Source: Aphrocallistes beatrix (taxonomy: Eukaryota; Porifera; Hexactinellida; Sceptrulophora; Aphrocallistidae). From it: 64,000 nucleotides of DNA. The DNA is taken from the NCBI GenBank assembly GCA_963281255.1, contig OY725504.1:2914001-2978000 (forward strand), read 5' to 3'. The notes below the pieces were generated by a model. It worked only from the letters and a program-made list of their open reading frames with translations, was not told the DNA's origin and ran no database searches. A program made the translations under genes and the position numbers. This document shows, piece after piece, positions 1 through 10,810 of the stretch; the first letter of the stretch is position 1, and each line of letters begins with the position of its first letter.

Positions 1-99
1 GAGATATTGTAGAATGGAAGTATAAATAGAGAAGATTGGAAAAGTCTTTTTTTCGAAAAAAGCAAAGTGCTCAGGAATGGAATGTGAGTTCGTTTCACT

Positions 100-1510
100 A
101 ATCCTGTAGTGAGAAGAAGTAGGTTTGAGTGAATTCTTCCAATCGGACATCTCAACAGGATGCCTCGTTATACAGCTGAGAACGCATAGGCGCATCGCGG
201 AGTGACAGGGGTTTCGGGAGAGTATGGCGACAGAGAATGGGAGTCATGCGTCCCGCGTCCTGTCTTAAGATCCCACTAATGAAGCGAATTACCAATTTAT
301 GCATGGACAAGTACTGAGCAGAGGCTGTTAGGTAACGGATATCAAACATTGATTTGTCCACGAATTGTTACAAATAGAAACTGCGGCCATGTACTCTTGA
401 ATGGTCAGGTGTTGGAAGGTCCACACCTTGACACGCACACCAAACCTCGCTACTTTCATGTGGACTTGCATCAGACCGAGACGCTTACTGTCCTTATCGT
501 CAACCGTGATGGAGATGTTTTTATCTGAGGTGAGTTCACGTTCGAATATTCCCTGATTAGCCTCGAGTCCAATAATGAATGAAGAGTTGATGACCTGCTT
601 CTTTTCGTGTCTCTCCTCCTCTAATAGATGCCACTCCTTACTCCTGCACGGAATTGAAACTGTATTGGAAGTTATTCGAACTGTGGGTACCTTACATATA
701 GCCGAAGTGCTGAATAAGAAAGTTGTTCCACTGCCGGGATGACCAATCAAACACAACAGTTTATTTTCATTTGGATCATACTTAATGATAATCTCTTCAA
801 GCCTACGACCTCTACGGTTTCCAATTCTATTTGTTTGTGGATATTGCGTAGGAATTCGATCTCGTTGAGGCTACTTTCTTCAAACGCTGTCTCCTTTGCC
901 GGTTCAATTTTGATTACGGTAAGCAGTGTATAAACGGATTTTATCGGGACAGCCGCTTCACCTAACACTACGCAAACGTACTTATTCTGAGTTTTGAGGA
1001 ACTTTCTCAAACATATTTGCCACTCTTCGTGATTTTCTTTTATTCCCTGTTCTATTTCGTCACAAAATTCTTTACGAAAATGATTGCTGGTCATATTTCT
1101 GAAAGTAGATGCAAAACGACGAACTTTGATAGCCAAATCGTTACACTCGACTAGATACTCACTGAGATCGTCCAAATCCGTGGTAATAATATCGTTTTCT
1201 ATGCAAAGTTGGAACATTTCATTCGCACCTCGCACCATTTCCTTGCACGATGGCTTCAGATGTACTAGTGGTTAGAATGAACCATTGTTCATTGGTCAAT
1301 TCGGTTATTAATACTTTTTTAAGGGCTTTGGTGGGACATGGTTCAACATTAGCAATGAGCTGCTTGTAACTCGGAGAACTCGACCATTCTAGCTGCCTAG
1401 CGGTGTGTAGTATAGTTTGATTGCCTATCATTTGTAATGCTTGGTCAAAATAATTAGGATTAAATTCTTTCCAACTTTTTAATTTATTTAAGAATTTGAT
1501 TGGTTTCGTA
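100..1510 (-). pseudogene. NACHT-domain (NLR-like) receptor, decayed
   Basis: Three reading frames on the minus strand join into one NLR-like protein. Its N-terminal helical part (about 1510-1240) is followed by a linker (1238-790). A P-loop motif GHPGSGTT at about 740 comes next, then a stretch with FQHLTIQEY (about 400), typical of the C-terminal helical part of NACHT proteins, then a tail with ISGIL and LPKPLSL (about 300-160). NACHT proteins are cytosolic STAND NTPases that oligomerise on sensing ligands. Frame changes near 1240, 785 and 361 break the gene. The Walker A lysine is missing, and the gap between the P-loop and the EYMAA motif is too short to hold Walker B and the winged-helix region, so an internal deletion is likely. 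No LRRs are seen. Family assignment is good; the exact domain ends are uncertain. Confidence 0.72.
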
Positions 1511-1539
1511 CCGATCTCTGAACTGATTCCTGCTGGAAC

Positions 1540-1930
1540 TTCTTATTTGATAGCCAATAGACTACTTCCTATTAAGCGATAATACAATTTCTACGTATAA
1601 ATTCAATGGTTTACGAGTTATTAGACAATTTATCATATTGGTCACATTTGGTAATTTGTCTAATAACTCGTAAACCATTGAATTTAGACATAGAAATTGT
1701 ATTATCACTTAATACGAAGTAGTATATTGGCTATCAAATTTGAATGCCTAGTCATTGCGGTTTTCAAGATATGGCCTCAACTGACAAAAATGCGTTTACA
1801 TAGTAACGCTGGAATGTAGCAACATTCCATGAAAAACTTTTTTCGCATTCACCAATTCACAGCTCGGTTCTATGCGAAAAACTTGTATTAAAAACACTCA
1901 GAAGTGTCCTTAAACTGACCCTATATACAG
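1540..1930. repeat. Fragment of ~1-kb palindromic P-like MITE
   Basis: An internal part of the palindromic repeat family whose full copies lie at 26467, 31072 and 54566. It has the two inverted blocks around a centre near 1640 (ctcgtaaaccattgaattta on both strands), and the blocks mentioning tagcaacattccatg and cggttctatgcgaaaaac. The CATAGCC termini are lost. No coding capacity. Confidence 0.7.
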
Positions 1931-1964
1931 AGTGCTATGATTGAGCAATATTTATAGTATCAGA

Positions 1965-2850
1965 ATGGAAGTTCGATTTCCCGGCATTCCACAAACCGTA
2001 GACCCCACAAAGACACACATTAACTATTTTTTCGATCACCTGACCGATTGTTGCAAGTTTGGACGTGCCCTAGGAGAACTCTGATGTCCTAATTGGGTCG
2101 CAATAGACTCCAATAACAACCAAATTTAGAACAGAAGGACATTATTTTTCGATAGCCGCATCGCACGTGTGTCAATCTTCTCAGAGACAGGAGAGTTATT
2201 GAAAACATTCTCGCATCCACACATGAAGGAGCCGTGGGGTATAGCGACTCATAGTGACAATGTTTATGTGACTGACAAATTCGAACACTTCATATTACAT
2301 TTCAAAGTGGAAGCAGATTTCCGTCTCGTTGCTAGGCTAGCTGGCAGAGGATCTGGTATTGGACAGTTTAATGTTCCTAGACAACTTGCTATCTCTACCA
2401 ACAATCTTTTCGTTACTTATCGCAACAACAACCGAGTCCAAATCTTAGTTAGCAAGCTCCACTACTAGCGACACATTTCACACTACTCTATGTTGCAGCC
2501 CCTTGACGTCAAACTGACACCAGACGAAGTCTTTGTTCTCTTCCGAACCTCTTTTTCTTACAGTTTTTCTTATTTTTCTTACACCCTAATACGATCCTTA
2601 ATTACACGTGGGTTTGGAATGGAGGTTATCAATCCTTCACTCTTTAGTCTGGATACTGATAGTAATGTACTTCTCAGTGATTGCTGGCTGGGGTCATCAG
2701 ATCAAAATATTCTCGAAAGAAGGGACACTCATCCACACTTTAGTAAAAGGTGATAAAGTTGAAATGTCCAAAAGGAATAGCTCTCATTAACAATCTAAAA
2801 TTAGTGATTGTATCTAGAAATAAGAACTACAGTCTGCAAATATATTCATT
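1965..2850 (+). pseudogene. NHL-repeat protein, decayed copy
   Basis: One frame from the ATG at 1965 encodes a short N-terminus (MEVRFPG..) and then NHL blades with motifs such as EPWGIATHSDNVYVTDKF and FNVPRQLAIS. In-frame stops occur at about 2080, 2126 and 2466. The frame changes near 2690, after which LKCPKGIALINN and VSRNKNYSLQI give the last blade near 2850. Unlike the intact relative at 58941-60146, no coiled coil lies between the N-terminus and the propeller. The nearest relatives in this window are the copies at 47891-49240 (same WGIAxHxDNxYVTDKF blade) and 4324-4510. It is a dead copy of a six-bladed NHL propeller gene. Confidence 0.8.
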
Positions 2851-3166
2851 CTAGTGACTAGATATTAGTTCTGTTAGTGTGTTATAACTTATATCATAAC
2901 TAATTAAACATACCATTTCTTATAAACCACTTAACCCTGCCCCTGTGACACTAGTCATTGGACACATTTGGAGAATTTCTACTTGGACACTCGTATGTGG
3001 CACAATATTACTTTTTAACCTTGCGCAATCTTTTCTATAATTAGTATCTTAAAGCCATATTCTCCATTCCTTCCTCGCAGTGGCGTTGCTATGGAGTAGC
3101 TGAGAATGATGTATCCTATCTTCCACGCAATACCGCCTAGTACCAACACTTCCAGACATAATAGAC

Positions 3167-3660
3167 GGGGACGCTGCATTAGTTCGAATCTTAAGGTTGT
3201 CACTAGTTCGAATATCATAGGTTGTCACTAGTTCGACTCGGTTTTGCTAGGGTTGTTATTAGTTCGACTCGGTTATAATGGTTTCTCATTCTACTATATT
3301 GAAACCATACGATGATGAGTTTGGGTTTTGTTGCCTCTCATCAAGGAATTGTGATAACAATAACAATATTAACTCACTATATAATATGTTTGTATATCTC
3401 CTAAGTATTAATTTCTACTGATTTCTTATGGAATACACAGTTGACTATTATAGACGTCATATTGGACGGGTCTTTACAACAACAGACGAGCACAAATATC
3501 TGAAATGCAAAGTAAAACAAAACAAAACTTATTTGAAATGCGTTCTCTTCAGGGATGGCTGTAAAGCTAGACTCTGTATTCAGAGATGCACTTCATATTA
3601 TCATAATCTAATTAGAGCATCAATCAATTGATTAATGATATTAGCTCGTCAATTGATATG
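3167..3660 (+). mobile_element. MULE-like terminal repeat plus FLYWCH exon
   Basis: The segment starts with ggggacgctgcattagttcg, followed by three to four spaced copies of tcactagttcga (3195-3270). This is the same terminal design as the inverted repeats of the RING-bearing element at 52506-53683, whose right end reads gcgctgcattagttagaa. About 160 bp inside lies a FLYWCH-like zinc finger, the domain that typically precedes MULE transposases in animals. No transposase catalytic domain and no matching right end follow, so this is a 5' relic. Confidence 0.55.
3428..3631 (+). pseudogene. FLYWCH-type zinc finger fragment (MULE-associated)
   Basis: A 67-residue open frame. It contains YLKCKVKQNKTYLKCVLF followed by C-K-A-R-L, the C-x..-C pattern around a beta-strand core that characterises FLYWCH fingers (a WRKY/GCM1-like DNA-binding fold). 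FLYWCH domains sit N-terminal to the MULE transposase in many invertebrate elements. Here the frame ends with a stop at 3629, and the catalytic part is absent downstream. Family call by pattern only; the final His pair is not cleanly visible. Confidence 0.5.
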
Positions 3661-3773
3661 CTCTCCTATAAATAGACTCGAGACATTATCTCTAGCATTT
3701 ATCCAACCATGGCCTAATATTAAGTAGGGCCATGATCCAACCAAGCACTATTATTTCTTACTACAGTGAAACC

Positions 3774-3864
3774 TCCGATAGTGAACACCTCTGGTTAATG
3801 AACCCTCGATATACTGAACAGAAATTCGGGTATCAAAGGTGTTCAATATAGAGAGGTTTGACTG
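3774..3864. mobile_element. pogo/Tigger-like MITE
   Basis: Ends cagtgaaacctccgatag and gagaggtttgactg are imperfect inverted repeats flanked by TA (3772-3773 and 3865-3866). The 91-bp size, CAGT start and TA target duplication fit a deletion derivative of a pogo/Tigger-like mariner. No coding capacity. Confidence 0.65.
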
Positions 3865-3892
3865 TAGCAATATATTGAAGTACAGTCAAACC

Positions 3893-4309
3893 TGCTATAA
3901 CGGCCACTCTATATAACGGTCACCTGTCTATAGCGGTCACCAATGAACAGTCCCGTCCGAAATTCCATAATATTGAACCTGTGTATAGCGGTCACCTGCT
4001 CAACGCGGCCAGCGGCCACCCGTTTGTAGTCCCTTAGTGACCCTAAAACTGTGTATAACGGCCACTACCTGTCTATAACGACCATCACCTTTTTCACCTT
4101 TTTATGTGTTTATTACAGGACCTGTCACGGACGATAAACAAGTTTCATGTAATTACTTCAAGTAATGGATTTCTAAAAACTTGATATTTATTGCACTACG
4201 TTGATACCTTTTGGGGATCAAGAACAATCACCTGTATATAACGGCCACCTGTGTATAACGGCCAATTTTGTCCAGTCCCTTGGTTGGCCGTTATATACAG
4301 GTTATACTG
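3893..4309. mobile_element. pogo/Tigger-like MITE with internal repeats
   Basis: Inverted ends cagtcaaacctgctataacg and gttatatacaggttatactg are flanked by TA (3891-3892, 4310-4311). The motif tataacggccac recurs many times inside, on both strands, as expected of a MITE with subterminal repeats. It inserted 26 bp from the preceding MITE. Confidence 0.7.
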
Positions 4310-4323
4310 TATATTTATAGCAG

Positions 4324-4510
4324 AATGATAGTCCGATTTTCCTACATTTCAGAAACCATAGACACCGCAGAGGCAGAAGTTAACTATTTCTTTGATCACT
4401 TGTGACAACCAAGGACGAGCCCTGGGAGAGCTCTGGCATCTTCATGGTATTGCGATAAACTCCAATACCAACCATATTTATGTAACAGAAGGATTTTATG
4501 ATTGGGAAGG
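4324..4510 (+). pseudogene. NHL gene, N-terminal fragment
   Basis: The ATG at 4324 opens MIVRFSYISETID, matching the N-terminus of the decayed copy at 1965. A stop follows after FFDHL; then, in another frame, GRALGELWHLHGIAINSNTN and HIYVTEG give the first NHL blade. The rest of the gene is absent. It looks like a truncated duplicate of the copy at 1965-2850. Confidence 0.65.
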
Positions 4511-5095
4511 AACGCTGCCTAACCTGGACACGAAATATTCGAAATTATCTTCATAAAGTTTATCACTCATTGATTCAGTCTATTTTCCAAAATAGTGTTA
4601 TATTCTAAAAAAACTCAATAATGTTTTTTCAGCGATGTACTTCTATTTTTATCTGAGCCTTCTGGCTTTCAGTGCCGCGAAATCATTGATTATATCAGTG
4701 TTTCTCAACGTAGGCCCAGGAGCCCATTTATGGGTCCATAATTTTTTAAATGGTCACAGAGCTATTTCAAAATGGGTGATACTGACTGATGAAATTATGT
4801 CATGGAATTGAAAATATATTGGAATGAGGTCATTGGCGTTTGTTTACACTCCATATATGGGCTCGTGAAAAAGGTTAGGTCTTTATAGGTCTTTAATAGT
4901 TTTTTCGAGAGCTTCCCCCCAGACCCCCTTATTTTCTCGCTCATTGCCTACTAAAGATACAGCTAGATAAGCTTCCGCAGACTAGTGAAATATGGTAGTC
5001 CGATTAATACTTGATTTGATTGGTGCAAATATTATGCTTACTATTGTTTAGTATAAATACACCACATAAGTATGTATAATATACTTAGTTACTTA

Positions 5096-5853
5096 GGGCA
5101 TTCAAAATGTTCTCATCCCAAATCTGTATCTCAAATGATAGTGAAAATAGGATATTTTCTATTTGTCTATTGTATTCCTTAGGGGATCAGCTTCCAATTT
5201 GTATATTGGTTTATTTTACAAGGACAATTGTTGTGGTTCCTACATTATATTTTTGTACATCGGTTTAAGGTAGTCCCTTTGAACGTGATTTTTCGGGTTC
5301 CCTTTGATATATTTCAGTTCTGAGCAAATTTAGATTAAAACTGATCCCTCCATCGAATTCTACGCATCAACTAACATATAGATTGAATTTTCTGAAGTAT
5401 TATAGTTTGAGGCTGAGGGAATACTATGTTTTGAAGTGGTTTACTACCATTTTTGTCCCACTTTTTGAGTGGCGAAAATTGACAAAAAATCCACTAAAAG
5501 TAGCATGATATTTTTTCAACACGAGCAATACTATTGAACACCTCCCGTTTACTTTTTCACATTGGTTCTTAATTATTTAACCTTTTAATGACCTTATTCT
5601 ACGATTTTCACAACTTTTATTCTCCAAATTTAGTTTTAAGCCATTTTCAATGGGGAGATTCCAACTTTTCGACACTACCCTAAACCGATGCACAAAAAAT
5701 CTAATGTAGGAACCACAATAATTGTCCTTTTAAAATAAACCAATATATAAATTGGAAGCTGATCCCCTAAGGAATACAATGGACAAATCGGAAATATCCT
5801 ATTTTCACTATCATTTGAGATACAGATATGAGATGAGAACTTTTTGAATGCCC
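5096..5853. mobile_element. Palindromic mariner-type MITE
   Basis: Two arms of about 180 bp (5096-5280 and 5670-5853) are near-perfect inverted repeats beginning gggcattcaaaatgttctc, flanked by TA (5094-5095, 5854-5855). The termini resemble those of the mariner at 24196-25409 (gggcgttcaatatg). The middle has no meaningful ORF. A degraded relative lies at 50110-50670. Confidence 0.75.
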
Positions 5854-5889
5854 TAAGTATATTCTTCACTATTATTCCAATTTTTTTTC

Positions 5890-6585
5890 TATAAATCGTA
5901 GTTCCTAAATCGTGTCGGGAGGATGTGCTCGATCATGTCCATCGTGCGACTCATTCGGGAGTTCAGAGGACGTATGAGGATTTGAGGGAGAGATCCTTTT
6001 GAAGAGGAATGTTTCTGGATGCTCAAAATTTCTGCAAGTGCTGTGAAATATACCTTAAGAATAAAGGGTCATACGAGAGGAAAGAGCCCTTCAAACCTTC
6101 ATGAAAAAGTATCGAGGAATGTCGATCATGCACAGAGTAGAATGAAGGAGATGTATGATGAGAAGGCGAGACCGAGTAACATAGGACCTGGTGACTGGGT
6201 ATTGGTCAGGGACGAATCTAGAAGTAATACACTTGCACCATTGTACTTAGGTCCCTGGTTGGTTGCAGAGAAATTGGGATTTAATCTTGATTTAATTGAA
6301 CCACGTTCTGGGAGAAAGAAGATAGTGCATCTAAACCGGTGCGAATTGTCACCACGGAACAGGGAGTTGACAACTGAATCAGATATTCCTACTTGTGAGA
6401 GCGAAAATCACTCATCTATGGAATTGGATCAGGTGGAAATAGGGGTTGGCGATACAGAATCAGATGTAGACAATGCAGAACCGAGGAGATCAACCAGGAT
6501 TCGAAGGGACTCAGATCGATTTGGAGAATTTCAATGTTATTGGCAGAACAAAGGAAACCAGAGCAGACCTTGGAGGGGAAGGTGA
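5890..6585 (+). pseudogene. Ty3/gypsy integrase C-terminal remnant
   Basis: The 188-aa frame from 6019 holds VDHAQSRMKEMYDEKARPSN, then GPGDWVLVRD, then YLGPWLVAEKLGFNLDLIEP and KKIVHLNRCEL: the standard order of the gypsy integrase C-terminal beta-barrel (GPY/F-like) region. It ends in an acidic tail with RRSTRIRRDSDRFG. Upstream, 5920-6018 holds a degraded integrase segment in other frames. No LTR, RT or protease is present. It differs from the copy at 19334-20266, so it comes from another gypsy family. Confidence 0.75.
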
Positions 6586-6786
6586 AGTGTCATGTAATGA
6601 GATCAGCTGATGCTAGTGCGATTGCAATGTTGGTGGTACTTATTAGTCACTTAGTTTATCTGCCTAGGTTTCATTAGTATTTATATCTAGTTCTAATACC
6701 ATAACTAGTTTTTTGTATTTGCTATTTAGTCAATTCTACTATATTATTCCCATTAATATTGCCTACTATTTTACAATGGAATCAGT

Positions 6787-7240
6787 GCACAGGAACAACT
6801 GACGTTACTCCGCTACCACAGTCTACGAAAACACCAGACTTGTTGCCAGCTATATGAATACTAATCTCCGTAGCGTAATAGTCAAGCACACCAGGGATAG
6901 CGAAATAGACTCCAGGAATGTTGAATGTCTCATGGCTATCGTAAGCATTTCTTCTCTATTCCATATTGGATTGAGCGGGTGTTCTGTGGATAAAACAGGA
7001 TGTTCCTCAGGTGCTACTGTCAGATCATTATAGAATGCATGATGCTACACCATTTCAATTAGGTGCAGATCTCTGAGTATGCCGTTCACAACTGGACGCT
7101 TTAACTCGAATAATCCTCTTTTACAGTCAGCTTCAACTCCCTTATAATAAGTCTTAGTACCCATCCCAACCATTGCATTAATTTTTGAGTTTATTTTGCA
7201 TACCAATTTCGTTGTTATTGACCTAGGCATCGTCTCCACT
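6787..7240 (-). pseudogene. Divergent actin-family pseudogene fragment
   Basis: Read on the minus strand, AMVGMGTKTYYKGVEADCKR, GLFELKRPVVNGIL, WHH-like [45 protein letters not shown] and GVFVDCGSGVTSVVPV follow each other exactly as in actin (about residues 40-165 of a 375-aa actin). The signature PEEHP and the nucleotide-binding DCGSGVT loop are recognisable. A TAG replaces the conserved tryptophan before HH (about 7048), and the frame shifts near 6940. No introns are seen within it, and both ends are truncated. Divergence is high for actin, so an old duplicate or actin-related copy is likely. Confidence 0.8.
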
Positions 7241-7791
7241 GAAACCCAATTTAACTGAATCTGATCCCATACCCATTACCAGTGGTAAAGCTCACATCAA
7301 ATTCTATATCAACCATTTTTTAAACTAGCGGAAGAAAATATATTTTAAACTTCTAGCTATAAAATTAAGTAATTCCCATATGAAGGTCCACTAAGCATTG
7401 ATACTACAAATAATCAACAATGGAGAACATCGTCTTAGAATATTTCAAACAGGTTGTTTTTAGCCTATAATATTATGGTGCAAGGACATCCTTCCGAAAT
7501 CCATCATGTTGAACTGGATACCATCTTGCCGATAGAGTGTTGAAATGATTGTTGTTTGTAAATATTACGAATGTCGTGATAATATGTTACAAATCAATAG
7601 TAATTGGATATGTTTGGTTGAAACACCTTGTAGCTTGACTTATGTTCACAAAACTTACTGAAGCGTCTTATATGTAGTATACTATATGGTAGTATACTTC
7701 TGTATTAAGAGAACAACGATTATGGAATATAATTCAACACTTTTCGGGGGCAAAAAATTACTCTACTGTATAATGGGTATACAGGGTGAAA
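7241..7791. other. Unassigned intergenic stretch
   Basis: About 550 bp of AT-rich sequence without a convincing ORF, inverted repeat or recognised family. Confidence 0.4.
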
Positions 7792-7829
7792 GCGACACAA
7801 ATCTACGCGATTAATCGCTACACAAATTA

Positions 7830-8619
7830 CGAAAACATGTGTACCTGTCTCGAAAGACACTGTACATCGCTATTTGAGGAAATATTTGCAAGTTCGACCC
7901 TATAAGCGACCAAAACAGCCCAAACTTTCCTCAAAACAGATTAAATTTCTGTCTGGCAAAGGAGAACTGGACTGTCGCTGACTGGAGAAACATCCTTTGG
8001 TCTGATGAGTCTTCATTTGAGCTATTTCATCCCACAAATCGTCAAAATGACAGGATTTGGGCAAGAGATGGCTCAAATATCATCTCACAGGAAACTGTCG
8101 AATTTCTTCCGAAATTTATGGTTTGGGGGATGATGAGCTTTCGAGCGATCTCTAAATTGCACTTCATCCCTCCCAAACAAACAGTAAATACAGCCTACTA
8201 CATAGATGAAATCCTGGCAAAGTCCTGTTTGGAGACTCTTCACAGAACCCGTGAAAATGGATCTGTTTTGGATAGAAAATGCTCAAAAACATGTCAAAAG
8301 CTGTTTTTATGCAGGACGGCGCCCCTACTCACACGTCAAACACGTCAAAAATTGGTGCAAGAGGAACCTAGCTAACTTCTGGGATAAACCACAATGGCCA
8401 GGCAACTCTCTTGACTTAAACCCAATTGAGAACCTGTGGGGATATCTTCAGGGAGGGCTAAACAAGATGGACACCACCAAAAGTATTTGTGACCTAAAAA
8501 TACAGCTCGAATCGGCCTGTTCATCCATAAAACCAAATTATCTACAAGCTCTGATAGATGGAATGCCCGAGAGGATAAAATCTTGTATTAAACTAGATGG
8601 AAATTATATATCCAAATGA
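7830..8619 (+). pseudogene. Tc1-family (DD34E-type) transposase, broken
   Basis: Successive frames give the helix-turn-helix end (KDTVHRYLRKYLQV), then ILWSDESSFELF (first catalytic Asp), MVWGMM, VFMQDGAPTHTS (second Asp), and WPGNSLDLNPIENLW (catalytic Glu in NPIE). This is the Tc1 signature order. The frame changes near 7960 and again more than once between 8220 and 8390. The usual SPDLNP reads SLDLNP. It cannot make an active protein. Confidence 0.8.
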
Positions 8620-8634
8620 CCGATCATATATCTC

Positions 8635-9049
8635 CAGGGTTGCCGTGGGAATGGGAATCTGTGGGTTTTCCCATGGGTATTCCCATATGGGATGGGAATG
8701 GGAATGACTTTAAGCCTATGGGTATTCCCATATGTGGGTTTTTGTGGGTTTTCCTGTGGGTTTCTGTGAGTTTTCTTGGGGCATGCCTAATTTCCGGGAC
8801 GGGATGGGTGAAGATACCTAATTCCCGGGACGGGATTATAAAGTTTCAAAATGTGCTTTCCCGGAAATTAGTATCTAGATTTTCCGGGACGGTCCCGTCC
8901 CGTCCCGGAAATTAGGCAAGCCCGTTCTCTTGTGGGTTTCTGTGTTTTTTTTATGAGGTTTCCTGTGGGTTTTTGTGGGTATTCCCACAGAAATCCTGTG
9001 GGAATGGGATGGGGATGGGTATTGAAATTCCATTCCCACGGCAACCCTG
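8635..9049. mobile_element. Nonautonomous hAT, 8-bp TSD
   Basis: Inverted ends cagggttgccgtgggaatgg and ccattcccacggcaaccctg are flanked by perfect 8-bp direct repeats tatatctc (8627-8634 and 9050-9057), diagnostic of hAT. The interior is rich in ccc/ggg words built from 'tgggtattccca'. At 8787-8922 a second inverted pair (cctaatttccgggacggg / cccgtcccggaaattagg) suggests another MITE nested inside. Confidence 0.88.
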
Positions 9050-9381
9050 TATATCTCTCTATTCTAATATTTTATGGGTAGAAATATAATAGGGCAATAA
9101 TTTTGAGACACCCTGTAGTATGCTAAGGATAAAGATGTTACAAATTGGTGATGCGTCGAGGGAGGATTGCGCAATGCTCATATATACCTACTAACAAGTC
9201 AAATGGTTGCTTGAAGAAAGTTCCTACCAATCACAATAATCATCTTGATGAGACGCACTTCGGCTTAGTACGTACTAATTTCTCTGAACCAAAATTCATT
9301 TAATATAGAGATTCCTATGTAACATCAACTCAGTTAGTCCACGAATTATACTGGTCCTATAATCCAGAGTATAATGTCTTA

Positions 9382-9640
9382 TAGAAACAGTCAGTTCTCT
9401 CCTGCAGTGTCTAAGTGATCAGGTTGTCCGCTGAGTGATACAACTCAGATGGCAACCCGATCACTTTGACACCCCACGTTCCCTTTGTGACACAGCAGCA
9501 TGCGCGCTCCATCTCTAAGTGGTCGGGTTGACCCCTGAGGTTATCACCAACCTCAAACGGCAACCCGATCACTTTGAGTTGAGCGTGGAACAAGTGGAAA
9601 CTTGATTTTGTCGATTTCCTGTTCCTTTTATAGTTGTCTG
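9382..9640. repeat. Left arm of hairpin-bearing inverted repeat
   Basis: An arm of about 250 bp, matched in inverted orientation by 11463-11717. It contains two imperfect ~55-bp palindromes, 9413-9466 and 9517-9574, each starting and ending with the motif aagtgatcgggttg (with variants), so single strands could form hairpins. The inner end has ccttttatagttgtc in both arms, a possible TATA-like element. Confidence 0.8.
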
Positions 9641-10250
9641 GAAATCAATTAACAATGACAATGGAATAGAATTGATATGAATGGAATGCTAATGGAGATG
9701 AATCCACAAAATCTACAATCATATCTGGTTTCTATGAGGTTTATCAATTTAGATGATTCGTGTAGCTAGGGATTACATTGATCAATTTGTAATCGTCATT
9801 TTGCATATCTATTCAATATCGTGGTTGTCAATCCTAGATTGTATGGTAATTGCCATTATAGCTATTTAGTTATATGTACATTCCATGGGAAACTATTGCA
9901 TTTCTATTACAGGTTAAATTACGCCTGGGGTCAAAATTTGAAAATGATTTTGAAAATATTTACCAAAAAGCATCAAAAGACCCGTTGGGGGGCCTTTTTA
10001 CCAAAATGCCGGTCTGCTTCAATAACGTTGGAGTGAAATTTTTACCAAATTTCTAATCTCAAATCTTCAACTATCATAACTCAAAAAGTCAATTTGTGCT
10101 AGTAATAATTACGAAAATCAACGCACAAACCATATTCAAACAACCAATCCAAAACATAATATCTTTTACATTAACGCTATGAATTAAAGATGTGGAACGG
10201 ATGCTCGCAGCTGGATGTACAAATAATAAATTTCTTCCCCGCTGTTAAAC

Positions 10251-10810
10251 TTATGCCAAATACTGACACCACATGATGTGGAGTATACTGAGATTTGAAG
10301 ATTCTTTTAATTCTCCTGTTTTCTTGAAAGATGAGCAGTAATAGAGGGAATCACTGATAAAAATGTTCCACTCTTCATCAATAAAGACGAACCAGGGTTC
10401 AGTGCAATACGATACAAGTGTATTTAAAGTTCTTAGTACTTCCCCTTTCAATGAGAACAGGATCAAGAAGGGCGCTTCTTCTGTCAGCACGGCTAACTCC
10501 TCTCCAACCACTTGTACATCTCGCGGTTTCGCGATCTCTCTCTAGGCTAGGGTTCTAAGTAACTTCAGCTCTTTGTCGAATACACAAATGCGATGGTTGC
10601 CTTTATCTGCTACGTACAAGTTGGACTGTTCATTACAAGACACACCTCGTGTAGTACTGAGAATTACTTGGTGATCTCCCCATATGTCATGGGTCCAAAC
10701 TGTGAAATCATTAAAGCTCATGATTTGATTCTGTGAAACAACATGGAGAGCCCCGTTCTTGTAGGTCATTCTCCAAGGTGCGAAATGTTCGGATGGACTA
10801 TGTTTATGTG
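10251..10810 (-). pseudogene. NHL-repeat gene, partial, one stop
   Basis: One minus-strand frame encodes APWRMTYKNGALHVVS, then STTRGVSCNEQSNLYVADKG and NHRICVFDKELKLLRTL, then AKPRDVQVVGEELAVLTEEA and EPWFVFIDEEWNIFISDS: consecutive NHL blades. A single in-frame TAG at 10542 interrupts it after LRTLA; the same frame continues. N-terminal blades, the coiled coil and the last blade are not visible. The fragment lies between the two arms of the 9382/11463 inverted repeat. It is a decayed member of the family whose intact copy is at 58941-60146. Confidence 0.72.

Larger units (their letters stand above)
7792..9115 (+). mobile_element. Tc1-like element, relic with nested hAT MITE
   Basis: Ends cagggtg (7792) and caccctg (9115) are flanked by TA (7790-7791, 9116-9117). 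Only the terminal 7-8 bp of the inverted repeats agree well. The body carries a broken Tc1 transposase (7830-8619) and a 415-bp hAT MITE at 8635-9049. Without the MITE and its duplication the relic is about 0.9 kb, shorter than the usual 1.3 kb, so internal deletions have occurred. Confidence 0.65.

Noticed and set aside
747..933. Plus-strand open frames over the first 1.3 kb
   Set aside because: Antisense shadows of the NACHT pseudogene.
8616..8915. 99-aa open frame
   Set aside because: It is the low-complexity interior of the hAT MITE read in frame; composition is Gly/Phe/Pro repeats.
9413..9466. Possible tRNA or small structured RNA
   Set aside because: The fold is a simple long hairpin without cloverleaf landmarks (no A/B box), and it repeats four times as part of an inverted repeat.
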